NCBI GenBank assembly: GCA_034435315.1
Contig: DAOTYB010000061.1
Span: 1-13,035, forward strand
DNA length: 13,035 nucleotides
DNA from: VGOB01 sp034435315
Lineage (GTDB): Bacteria > Chloroflexota > Anaerolineae > UBA4142
Reading direction: 5' to 3'
This document shows, piece by piece, positions 7,009-12,906 of this stretch. Below the pieces are notes generated by a model. It had not been told where the DNA came from. It did not search any database and saw nothing but the letters and a program-made list of their open reading frames with translations. The translations under genes and the position numbers were made by a program. How positions within the stretch are numbered: the stretch's first letter is position 1; each line of letters begins with the position of its first letter.

Positions 7009-7037
7009 ATTATAAACGCGTTGACGCGAGGCGTCAA
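7009..7037 (-). promoter_or_regulatory. Sigma70-type promoter for the PBP gene
   Basis: On the minus strand, TTGACG (7037-7032) is separated by 17 bp from a perfect TATAAT (7014-7009). The predicted start, near 7002, gives a leader of about 13 nt that begins with the AAGGTG ribosome-binding site of the PBP gene. Confidence 0.8.
7021..7037. promoter_or_regulatory. 7-bp inverted repeat over the PBP -35 box, possible operator
   Basis: TTGACGC-GAG-GCGTCAA is a perfect 7+3+7 palindrome. Its right arm is the -35 hexamer of the PBP promoter read on the minus strand. It could be a repressor or activator site, or a chance result of the -35 consensus. No regulator gene is in the window. Confidence 0.4.
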
Positions 7038-7054
7038 AACGTTGTATCTGACAA

Positions 7055-7083
7055 TTGATGAATTGTCTCATTCTGCGTATAAT
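7055..7083 (+). promoter_or_regulatory. Sigma70-type promoter for the decarboxylase gene (leaderless transcript predicted)
   Basis: TTGATG (7055-7060), a 17-bp spacer and a perfect TATAAT (7078-7083). The expected transcription start is about 7089-7091, only 3-5 nt before the ATG at 7094. There is no purine-rich ribosome-binding site upstream of that ATG, which agrees with a leaderless or near-leaderless mRNA. Confidence 0.78.
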
Positions 7084-7093
7084 TCTGTGCACT

Positions 7094-8077
7094 ATGGTAC
7101 AAGCCACTGCGATCGCATGTAGCAACATTGCGTTCATCAAGTACTGGGGTAATCGCGACGCGACGTTGCGCCTTCCCCTGAACAATTCGATTTCGATGAA
7201 TCTCGATAGTGCGACCACCACGACGACGGTCGCGTTTGACCCTGCGCTGGACGACGATGTGGTGGTGATTGGTGATCAGGTAGCACAGGGGCGTCACCGC
7301 GCGCGCGTGGTCGCGCATCTGGAGCGTGTGCGCGCGCTGGCGCGTATCGCGACGCGCGCGCGCGTCCACTCGCGCAATAATTTCCCGATGGGGGCGGGCA
7401 TCGCGTCGAGTGCCAGCGCCTTTGCCGCGCTATCGCTTGCGGCGACGCGCGCCGCCGGGCTGGAACTGAGCGAGCGAGAACTCTCGATGCTCGCGCGCCA
7501 GGGATCGGGTTCGGCATGTCGCTCGATTCCGGGAGGATTTGTCGAATGGTATGCTGGCAGCACCAGCGCCGAGTCGTACGCGGTGCAACTGGCGCCTCCC
7601 TCGTTTTGGGACTTGCGCGATGTGATTGCGGTGGTGAGCACCACCGAGAAATCGGTTGGCTCGACGGATGGACACGCGGCAGCACTCTCCAGTCACTTTT
7701 TCGCCGAAAGACTCGCGGCATTGCCGGCACGACTCGCGCGCGTGCGTCACGCGCTCGCCGCACGCGACCTGCCAGCGCTGGGCATCGCCAGTGAAGAAGA
7801 TGCCATCGAATTGCATTTGATTGCGATGACCTCCCGCCCCCCCATTTTCTATTGGTCACCGGGAACCGTGCGCGTGATTCAAGCCGTCCAGTGCTGGCGC
7901 GCGGAAGGGCTGGCGGTGTACTTTACGCTCGATGCCGGACCCAACGTGCATCTCCTCTGTCACGCGCGCGATGCGGATACGGTCGTTGCGCGTGTGCGTG
8001 AGATTCCGGAGGTGTTACAAGTGATTGTCAACGCGCCGGGCGGTGCGGCGCGCCTGGTGGACGAACATCTATTTTGA
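7094..8077 (+). CDS. mvaD: Mevalonate diphosphate decarboxylase family protein (possibly phosphomevalonate decarboxylase)
   Basis: GHMP-superfamily decarboxylase of the mevalonate route to isopentenyl units; 327 residues, typical of bacterial members. NIAFIKYWGNRD (11-22) is the family opening, with catalytic-site Lys16 and Tyr17 kept. PMGAGIASSASA (98-109) is the GHMP phosphate loop. RQGSGSACRSIPGGFVEW (135-152) is the diagnostic decarboxylase block, including Arg143. KSVGSTDGH (186-194) matches the Ser-Ser-Thr-x-Gly region. DAGPN (280-284) carries the catalytic Asp280. Asn20 replaces the lysine (Lys21 in the S. epidermidis enzyme) that contacts the substrate diphosphate. Chloroflexota are known to contain a phosphomevalonate decarboxylase variant (Roseiflexus), so the monophosphate is a possible substrate. 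The ATG at 7094 is chosen because upstream in-frame starts (7055, 7058) lie in the -35 box and would add residues foreign to the family. Confidence 0.87.
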   Translation: MVQATAIACSNIAFIKYWGNRDATLRLPLNNSISMNLDSATTTTTVAFDPALDDDVVVIGDQVAQGRHRARVVAHLERVRALARIATRARVHSRNNFPMGAGIASSASAFAALSLAATRAAGLELSERELSMLARQGSGSACRSIPGGFVEWYAGSTSAESYAVQLAPPSFWDLRDVIAVVSTTEKSVGSTDGHAAALSSHFFAERLAALPARLARVRHALAARDLPALGIASEEDAIELHLIAMTSRPPIFYWSPGTVRVIQAVQCWRAEGLAVYFTLDAGPNVHLLCHARDADTVVARVREIPEVLQVIVNAPGGAARLVDEHLF

Positions 8078-8128
8078 ACGCAATGGCTGGCACGACCGAT
8101 TCTCTTTGCCTGTACTGCATTTGCCTCA

Positions 8129-8345
8129 CGGGCGCATTTCAGTTTGGGGCAAATCCGTTTGAGCCATAAATTTCGCAGCCGTGCTCTTGAGCAATCCCCT
8201 CTCATCCCCCTGTCCCCTCTCCCCGCGTTGCGGAGAGAGAAGGGGGATGACGGGGTGGTGGCGGGCGGCGAAGCTGCCCCCCACCACACCTCCTCCCATC
8301 TCCCCCCTGCTCCCCGCTTGGCGGGAGAGCAGGGGGCTAGAGGAT
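8129..8345 (-). repeat. Composite palindromic intergenic repeat, copy A2 (inverted relative to A1)
   Basis: The reverse complement of this block matches 1-211. The tail with GCTCAAGAGCACGG, GCGAAATTTATGGCTCAA and GGATTTGCCCCAAA (8129-8195) matches A1 with only a handful of substitutions and a 1-nt gap. The palindromic core is at 8200-8340, including GGGAGAGCAGGGGG near 8321-8335. It fills most of the 385-bp space after the decarboxylase gene. Core hairpins could act as a terminator for that gene. The rest of the gap (8078-8128 and 8346-8450) shows no gene; 8367-8386 holds a copy of the GGAAAAGACTTTTGCACACC-like motif. Confidence 0.85.
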
Positions 8346-8366
8346 GAGTGGAGGTGTTCACCATTC

Positions 8367-8386
8367 GGAAAAGATTTATGCGCACC
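8367..8386 (+). repeat. Divergent copy of the GGAAAAGACTTTTGCACACC motif
   Basis: This 20-bp stretch differs from the motif at 10591-10610 at 3 of 20 positions by eye. It lies 76 bp upstream of the HD-domain start codon. The other copies are at 10400-10428, 10586-10614 and, inverted, 12907-12936. Confidence 0.55.
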
Positions 8387-8462
8387 GATCAGTTTGCAAT
8401 CGTTAGGTTAGCACCACCATGCGCTTTGTGGCAGGACGTAAACACAGGGTAGGAGTGAGATA

Positions 8463-9017
8463 ATGAACTTCTCCAACCGTGATGAAATGTGGCAGTTGCT
8501 CTGCCAGTACACCACAAATGATTTGTTGCGCAAACATTGCCTTGCGGTCGAAGCCGCTATGCGTTGGTACGCGCGCTATTTTGGCGAGGATGAAACCACG
8601 TGGGGTAATATCGGTCTCATCCACGATCTGGCGTACGAAAAATTTCCTGAACAACATCCACAAAAGGATGGCGAGATTTTGCGCGATCTGGGATTTCCCG
8701 AGGAGTGGGTGCGCGCTGTCTGGTCGCACGGCGATGCGCTCGGTATTCCGCGCGTGACGCGCCTGGAGAAAACGCTGTACGCGGTGGATGAGTTGACGGG
8801 TCTGCTCGTGGCGGTCGCGCTCGTGCGACCGTCGAAGAAACTGGTGGATGTGGATGTAAGCGCGGTGAAAAAGAAATGGAAGGATAAAGCGTTTGCGCGC
8901 GGGGTCAATCGCGCGGACATTGAGCGCGGCGCGGCAGACTTGGGCATACCGCTGGATGAGCACATTGGCAACGTGTTGACCGCGTTAAAAGCGGTTGCCG
9001 ATCAACTGGGAGTGTGA
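8463..9017 (+). CDS. HD-domain putative metal-dependent phosphohydrolase
   Basis: A 184-residue single-domain protein of the HD superfamily, which hydrolyses phosphate esters or nucleotides using a divalent metal. The spaced metal ligands are visible: His25 (LLRKHCLAVE), the His54-Asp55 doublet (GLIHDLAYE), His89 (AVWSHGD) and Asp109 (YAVDELTG). The C-terminus (RGVNRADIERGAADLGIPL, 146-164) is shared, as I recall it, by uncharacterised HD hydrolases of this size. The ATG at 8463 has AGGAG at 8451-8455, 7 nt upstream. It stands alone on this strand; its last 16 bp overlap the 3' end of the opposite XdhC gene. The substrate is unknown, and no partner gene in the window suggests one. Confidence 0.85.
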   Translation: MNFSNRDEMWQLLCQYTTNDLLRKHCLAVEAAMRWYARYFGEDETTWGNIGLIHDLAYEKFPEQHPQKDGEILRDLGFPEEWVRAVWSHGDALGIPRVTRLEKTLYAVDELTGLLVAVALVRPSKKLVDVDVSAVKKKWKDKAFARGVNRADIERGAADLGIPLDEHIGNVLTALKAVADQLGV

Positions 9018-10078
9018 GCGCGCGCCGATAACGAACCGCCCTGACGCGCGTGGCGTACTGCGACCATCTCCGCCAGAATGGCGAGCGCGATCTCTTCCGG
9101 CGATTGTGCCCCCAGGTCCAGACCAATCGGCGCATGCACGCGCGCGAGAAACGCCTCCGCGACGCCCTGCGCGCGCAAGACGGCAAAGTGTTGTTGGATG
9201 GTGTGGCGCGAACCCAGCAGACCGATGTAACGTGGCGGTGGCTCGGCGCGCGCGAGCGTGGCAAGCGCAGGCAGATCGAATTTGGGATCGTGAGTCAGAA
9301 TCGCGATGCAAGTGCTTGAATCCATCGGCAGACGCGCGAGTGCCTCATCGGGCCAGGCGATGATAATCTCATCGGCAGCAGGAAAACGCGCGCGGTTGGC
9401 AAAGCTTTCGCGTCCATCCACGATGGTCACGTGAAAATCGAGCAGGTGCGCCAGCGCCACCAGCGGAATCGCAATGTGCACTGCACCGAGAATAATCAGT
9501 TTGGGACGTGGCGCGAGCACGTCAATGAACACATCGGCGTCAGCATAACGGCGATACGCAGACTGGTGAGATTGCAGGGCGGTCTCTGCCTCGCGCGCGG
9601 CGCGCTGGAGGATGTCATTCGTACGTTCACCTTCGATGCGCCCATCGGGATACACCAGCATCTTGGTGCCCGTGTGCGCGCCGCGCACAATCGTCAACAG
9701 CGCGCACAATGTATCGGTCTGGAGCGCGCGCACCATCGCCTCCAGCCAATCGAAAGGTGATGGCGGAGGATGAGCGACTTCGAGCCATACCTGAATCGTG
9801 CCTCCGCACGCCAGGCCCACCTCCCACGCGGTTTCGTTGCTGATGCCAAACGTCAAGAGTTGAGGCTGGCGCGTACGCAGCACACGCTGCGCGGTTTCAA
9901 TCACCGCGCCTTCCACACATCCGCCACTGACCGAACCCGCAAATTCACCGCGCGCGTTGATGAGCATCCTGGCGCCCACAGGGCGCGGCGCCGAGCCGCT
10001 GGTCTGGACGACGGTGGCAAGCGCGAGTGTGTCACCGCGCGCGCGCCACGTTGCAATGGTGGCTAGTAAATCGCGCAC
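9002..10078 (-). CDS. XdhC/CoxI-family molybdenum hydroxylase maturation protein
   Basis: XdhC proteins bind molybdenum cofactor and help its sulfuration and insertion into xanthine dehydrogenase-type enzymes. This one has 358 residues. The N-terminal XdhC/CoxI domain shows TVVQTSGSAPRPVGARM (22-38), GSVSGGCVEG (48-57) and LACGGTIQVWLE (89-100). The C-terminal Rossmann-like domain shows LIILGAVHIAIPL (194-206), VDGRESFANRARFP (220-233), THDPKFDLPAL (262-272), YIGLLGSR (284-291) and PIGLDLGAQSPEEIALAILAE (317-337). Val200 stands where family members usually have Gly in GAGH. The GTG at 10078 is chosen from AAGGAG (10092-10087) 8 nt upstream. The longer open frame to 10423 runs through hairpin repeats and is not protein-like. 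No molybdoenzyme gene is in the window, so its client is elsewhere. Confidence 0.9.
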   Translation of the reverse strand: MRDLLATIATWRARGDTLALATVVQTSGSAPRPVGARMLINARGEFAGSVSGGCVEGAVIETAQRVLRTRQPQLLTFGISNETAWEVGLACGGTIQVWLEVAHPPPSPFDWLEAMVRALQTDTLCALLTIVRGAHTGTKMLVYPDGRIEGERTNDILQRAAREAETALQSHQSAYRRYADADVFIDVLAPRPKLIILGAVHIAIPLVALAHLLDFHVTIVDGRESFANRARFPAADEIIIAWPDEALARLPMDSSTCIAILTHDPKFDLPALATLARAEPPPRYIGLLGSRHTIQQHFAVLRAQGVAEAFLARVHAPIGLDLGAQSPEEIALAILAEMVAVRHARQGGSLSARAHTPS

Positions 10079-10113
10079 GAGTTTTTCTCCTTGTGGGCAG
10101 TAGAATCGAGTAG

Positions 10114-10133
10114 GGGCGAAAGATTTTTCGCCC
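10114..10133. repeat. Hairpin GGGCGAAAGATTTTTCGCCC
   Basis: An 8-bp stem with a 4-nt loop, 36 bp upstream of the XdhC GTG. Related hairpins with the same GCGAAAGATTTTTCGC centre are at about 10344-10361 (AGAAAGATTTTTCGCTC) and, inverted and with a longer A-run, at about 12974-12996. It is part of the B-type composite repeat. Confidence 0.75.
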
Positions 10134-10174
10134 GTTGTGGCTGTCCTATCCATCCCATCGCGAAATAGCCCCAC

Positions 10175-10430
10175 CCCCCTAGTCCCCCTCTCCACGCCGT
10201 TCTGCGGCGTGGGGAGGGGGAAACAAGGGAATAGGGGAGTGGGCGGGCGGCGAAGCCGCCCGCCCACTCCCCCCCCTCCCATCTCTCCCCGCTTTGCGGG
10301 GAGAGATGGGGGCAGGGGGATGAGAGGGGTCATTCCTGTAGAGGAGAAAGATTTTTCGCTCGTACAACGATGGTGAAACAACCAGTACCGTATAACCCGA
10401 TGGCGGAAAAGACTTTTGCACATCTACTTC
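10175..10430 (+). repeat. Composite palindromic intergenic repeat, copy B1
   Basis: The same three-hairpin core as A1, with changed stems: CCACGCCG/CGGCGTGG (about 10193-10213), a 14-bp stem AGTGGGCGGGCGGC/GCCGCCCGCCCACT around GAA (about 10238-10268), and CATCTCTCCCCGC/GCGGGGAGAGATG around TTT (about 10279-10307). The tail differs from A: GATGAGAGGGGT, then the AAAGATTTTTCGC hairpin, CGTACAACG and, at 10400-10428, the GGAAAAGACTTTTGCACA motif. The tail from about 10306 aligns end to end with the reverse complement of 12907-13035. The third-stem change relative to A1 occurs on both arms, so pairing is kept. No coding sequence is supported here. Confidence 0.85.
10400..10428 (+). repeat. 29-bp direct repeat, left copy (flanks the MITE-like element)
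   Basis: Begins ATGGCGGAAAAGACTTTTGC and matches 10586-10614 at 27 of 29 positions by eye. The two copies bracket the 133-bp inverted-repeat element. This copy is also the end of the B1 tail. Confidence 0.85.
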
Positions 10431-10452
10431 GCGGCACAAGCTTATAATGAAA

Positions 10453-10585
10453 GTAACCGTTCAGCCGGCTCTGTCATTGCGAGCGATTTCTGCGAAGCAA
10501 TCCCCAACGTTGCCCACCGCAGATCGTAACGCGGAGATTGCTTCGTCGCAAAAAACGCTCCTCGCAATGACACCTGAACGGTTAC
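10453..10585. mobile_element. MITE-like 133-bp palindromic element
   Basis: Outer inverted repeats are GTAACCGTTCAG (10453-10464) and CTGAACGGTTAC (10574-10585), a perfect 12-bp match. Inside them, TGTCATTGCGAG pairs with CTCGCAATGACA (10473-10484 and 10561-10572). Further in, GCGAAGCAATC pairs closely with GATTGCTTCGTCGC. Such TCATTGCGAGCG/GAAGCAATC elements are widespread non-coding dispersed repeats in diverse bacterial genomes (my recollection). No transposase is encoded, and a clear short target duplication is not visible; the 29-bp repeats at 10400 and 10586 lie outside it. Confidence 0.75.
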
Positions 10586-10614
10586 ATGGTGGAAAAGACT
10601 TTTGCACACCTACT
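10586..10614 (+). repeat. 29-bp direct repeat, right copy, upstream of the methyltransferase
   Basis: Begins ATGGTGGAAAAGACTTTTGC, ends 19 bp before the methyltransferase ATG and abuts the right end of the MITE-like element. TATGAT at 10614-10619 resembles a -10 box but has no -35 partner at the right distance. The rest of the 10079-10633 gap outside the named repeats (10134-10174 and 10431-10452) shows no gene; TATAAT at 10443-10448 likewise lacks a well-spaced -35. Confidence 0.8.
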
Positions 10615-10633
10615 ATGATACTTGAGGAGGAGG

Positions 10634-11368
10634 ATGGATCTAAAAGAATACTGCGTAATGTTCGAGGTCGAAGATACCCTGTGGTGGTATCAGGGTATGG
10701 AAACAATTACGCGCGCCGTTATCGAGCGATTCTACGCGCGCGGTTCGACATTGCGCATTCTGGATGTCGGCTGTGGGACAGGCGGCGCGTTGCGTTATCT
10801 GGCGGATTATGGCACTGTGCTCGGCATTGACCTGTCCCACTTTGCGCTCACCCTGAGTCGCCAGCGTGCGCCGTTTGCTGTTGCATGTAGTTGCTGTACT
10901 GAACTTCCGATTCCTGCCGGCGCGTTCGACCTGGTGACTTTGATTGATCTCTTGCCGATGCTCGAAGGCGCGGATGACGAAATGGCTTTAGGCGAAGCAT
11001 TTCGAGTGCTGGTAGCGGGTGGACGCCTATTTCTCCGCGCGGCGGCATACGATTGGCTACGCGGCGCGCACGATCGTGCCTGGGAGGTGCGGCATCGTTA
11101 CGCTCTCAGTGAATTGGCAGAGAAGGTGTGCCATGCCGGTTTTGTTATCGAGCACACGAGTTATGCGAATATGTGGCTGTTGCCTGTGGCAATCGTCAAA
11201 CGCTCCTTCGATCGGATTTTTCCTGTACAGAACGGTTCCGATTTGACGGTGAACGTGGGTCCGCTGAATGGGATTTTCAAAGCGATTCTCTCCAGCGAAG
11301 CCCGCTGGGTCGCTCATCATTCTCTTCCATTTGGATTGAGTATTGTAATGATGGCACGCCGACCGTGA
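10634..11368 (+). CDS. Class I SAM-dependent methyltransferase
   Basis: A 244-residue Rossmann-fold methyltransferase of the Methyltransf_11/UbiE-like group. Motif I is RILDVGCGTGG (41-51), the acidic ribose-binding end of strand 2 is GIDLS (64-68), and the motif IV/V region is FDLVTLIDLLPML (98-110), followed by AFRVLVAGGRLFLRA (122-136). The N-terminal EVEDTLWWYQGM (11-22) resembles the Glu...Trp-Trp lead-in seen in many methyltransferases of glycan or lipid modification loci; the target is unknown. The ATG at 10634 follows GAGGAGGAGG directly, giving a short but usable spacing from AGGAGG at 10625-10630. A TTG at 10622 would lie upstream of the purine tract and is rejected. Its stop is 6 bp from that of the convergent gene, leaving no room for a separate terminator. 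Confidence 0.88.
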   Translation: MDLKEYCVMFEVEDTLWWYQGMETITRAVIERFYARGSTLRILDVGCGTGGALRYLADYGTVLGIDLSHFALTLSRQRAPFAVACSCCTELPIPAGAFDLVTLIDLLPMLEGADDEMALGEAFRVLVAGGRLFLRAAAYDWLRGAHDRAWEVRHRYALSELAEKVCHAGFVIEHTSYANMWLLPVAIVKRSFDRIFPVQNGSDLTVNVGPLNGIFKAILSSEARWVAHHSLPFGLSIVMMARRP

Positions 11369-11374
11369 GCAGGC

Positions 11375-12892
11375 TTATTTGCTCTCTTGAAACACCGAGG
11401 CAAGCATTTGATCCACCGGCGCGTACTGATCCGTCAACGTGACCAGCGGCGCTTCGGTCAACAAACGCTGGATTTCCTTATCATCTGCGAGTAACCGCAT
11501 CGTGAGCGCGTCGCCGTCGCCAGCATCACAACTTGCCAGCGTGGTCAAATCCATCGGTTGATCGGTGCTAATCAACACAAAGAAACTGCGCGTGGTTTGA
11601 CGCCAGTCGGGATTGCCCATCACAAGGTACACGTACTTGAACGTCTGGCGGAGCGTGTGATAGTAGGCGCGCACGAATTGACCATACGCGCCATCAATGA
11701 TGTTGACCACATACAAGCCATCGTCTGCCAGCCACTGACGCACGCGCTCGTTGAATTCTCTGGTCGTGAGGTGATAGGGCACCGAATAGTGATTGAACGC
11801 ATCACCGAGAATCAAATCATAGCGGCGCGTGGGGGGACGCGCGAAAAATGTGCGCGCATCTTCGTTCCAGGTGAGAATGTTCCATTCGGGTTTGAGTGCC
11901 AGTTCCGCGTACGCAAATTCGGTAACGCCGGGATCAATCTCGATGACGTGCATCGCGGCTTGAGGATAGATCACCTGCATATACCGCGCGAAGGTATAGC
12001 CGCCTCCGCCAATCATCAACACATCGGGCGGCGACTTGGTGCGCGCGCGATACTCGGCCATCTCGGCGTAAATCTTTTCATAGCCATAGATAAGCGTTGT
12101 CGGATCGGTCAACGACACGTAACTGTGCACCAGATGATCGAGCACCAGTAGTCGAATCGGTTCGCCGCCCACCAGATCGTCGTACACTTTGATGCAATAA
12201 TAGTTCGTTTCGCGCACACACGGACCCTTGTTCCATCCCTGGCGCGTTGCCACTGTTCCCCCGCCGATGATGACGAGGAGGGCAAGAACAGCGGCTTGCC
12301 AGCGCGCTCCCAGAAGAAACAATATCCCCAGCGCGCTGAGCAAGAGCGCGACGCCGATGACAATCGTGTACGTGCCAAACCACGAAATCAACACAAAGCC
12401 GGTCGCGAACGTTCCCACGATACTCCCCAGCGCACCCGCCGCGTAAATCTTGCCAACGGTGCTTCCCGTCGTTGCTAAATCGCTCACCGCGAGTTTGGCA
12501 ACAATCGGCGAGATCATTCCCAGAATAGTACACGGCACAAAGAACATCGCCGTGGTGAGCACCAGAATCTCAACGACGATGGGCCAATCGCTGGGAGTGA
12601 CGCGGCCAAGACGATCCACCCACAGGATCGTGAACGAGGTGATCGCCGCCAGCAGATACACTCCACCTAAAAATCGTAGTGACGCCCACCGATCCGCCAG
12701 ACGTCCTCCCAGGTAATTTCCCAGCGAGATACCGGCAAGCACCACGCCAATCACACTCGTCCACGTGTACAACGACGAGCCGACGTGCGGCGCAATCATT
12801 CGTCCAGCGACCAGTTCCAGAATCATAATGCACGCGCTCGATACAAAGACGATGAGGTTGGGTTGCCATAACCAATTGCGTTGGGATGCCAT
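11375..12892 (-). CDS. Fused membrane (MFS-like) and spermidine-synthase-like protein
   Basis: 505 residues with two parts. Residues about 11-215 form roughly seven hydrophobic segments (FVSSACIMILELVAGRMIAP at 16-35, TSVIGVVLAGISLGNYLGGR at 45-64, further segments to IIGGG at 208-212), the usual start of fused MFS/spermidine synthases. Residues about 285-440 form a spermidine-synthase Rossmann domain with IGGGGYTFARYM (294-305), VIEIDPGV (316-323) for nucleoside binding and LILGDAFNHYSVP (360-372). The catalytic Asp is kept (Asp364), but the second Asp of the usual Asp-x-x-Asp-Pro motif is Asn367, so aminopropyl transfer to putrescine is doubtful. The C-terminus has LTDQYAPVDQML (486-497), common in this fused family. 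The ATG at 12892 has AAGGAG (12906-12901) 8 nt upstream; a GTG at 12901 overlaps that site and is rejected. Confidence 0.88.
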   Translation of the reverse strand: MASQRNWLWQPNLIVFVSSACIMILELVAGRMIAPHVGSSLYTWTSVIGVVLAGISLGNYLGGRLADRWASLRFLGGVYLLAAITSFTILWVDRLGRVTPSDWPIVVEILVLTTAMFFVPCTILGMISPIVAKLAVSDLATTGSTVGKIYAAGALGSIVGTFATGFVLISWFGTYTIVIGVALLLSALGILFLLGARWQAAVLALLVIIGGGTVATRQGWNKGPCVRETNYYCIKVYDDLVGGEPIRLLVLDHLVHSYVSLTDPTTLIYGYEKIYAEMAEYRARTKSPPDVLMIGGGGYTFARYMQVIYPQAAMHVIEIDPGVTEFAYAELALKPEWNILTWNEDARTFFARPPTRRYDLILGDAFNHYSVPYHLTTREFNERVRQWLADDGLYVVNIIDGAYGQFVRAYYHTLRQTFKYVYLVMGNPDWRQTTRSFFVLISTDQPMDLTTLASCDAGDGDALTMRLLADDKEIQRLLTEAPLVTLTDQYAPVDQMLASVFQESK

Positions 12893-12906
12893 AGAGTCCA
12901 CTCCTT

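Noticed and set aside
7055..7093. Upstream start of the decarboxylase (TTG 7055 or ATG 7058)
   Set aside because: These codons form the -35 box, and the extra residues are not found in the family; the ATG at 7094 gives the standard N-terminus.
10079..10423. 115-residue N-terminal extension of the XdhC reading frame
   Set aside because: It is translated from the hairpin repeats (low-complexity Pro/Arg/Gly), has no family similarity, and AAGGAG plus GTG at 10078 gives a clean start at the conserved domain.
10416..10448. Promoter TTGCAC...TATAAT for the methyltransferase
   Set aside because: The spacing is 21 bp, outside the usual range, and the MITE-like element lies between it and the gene.
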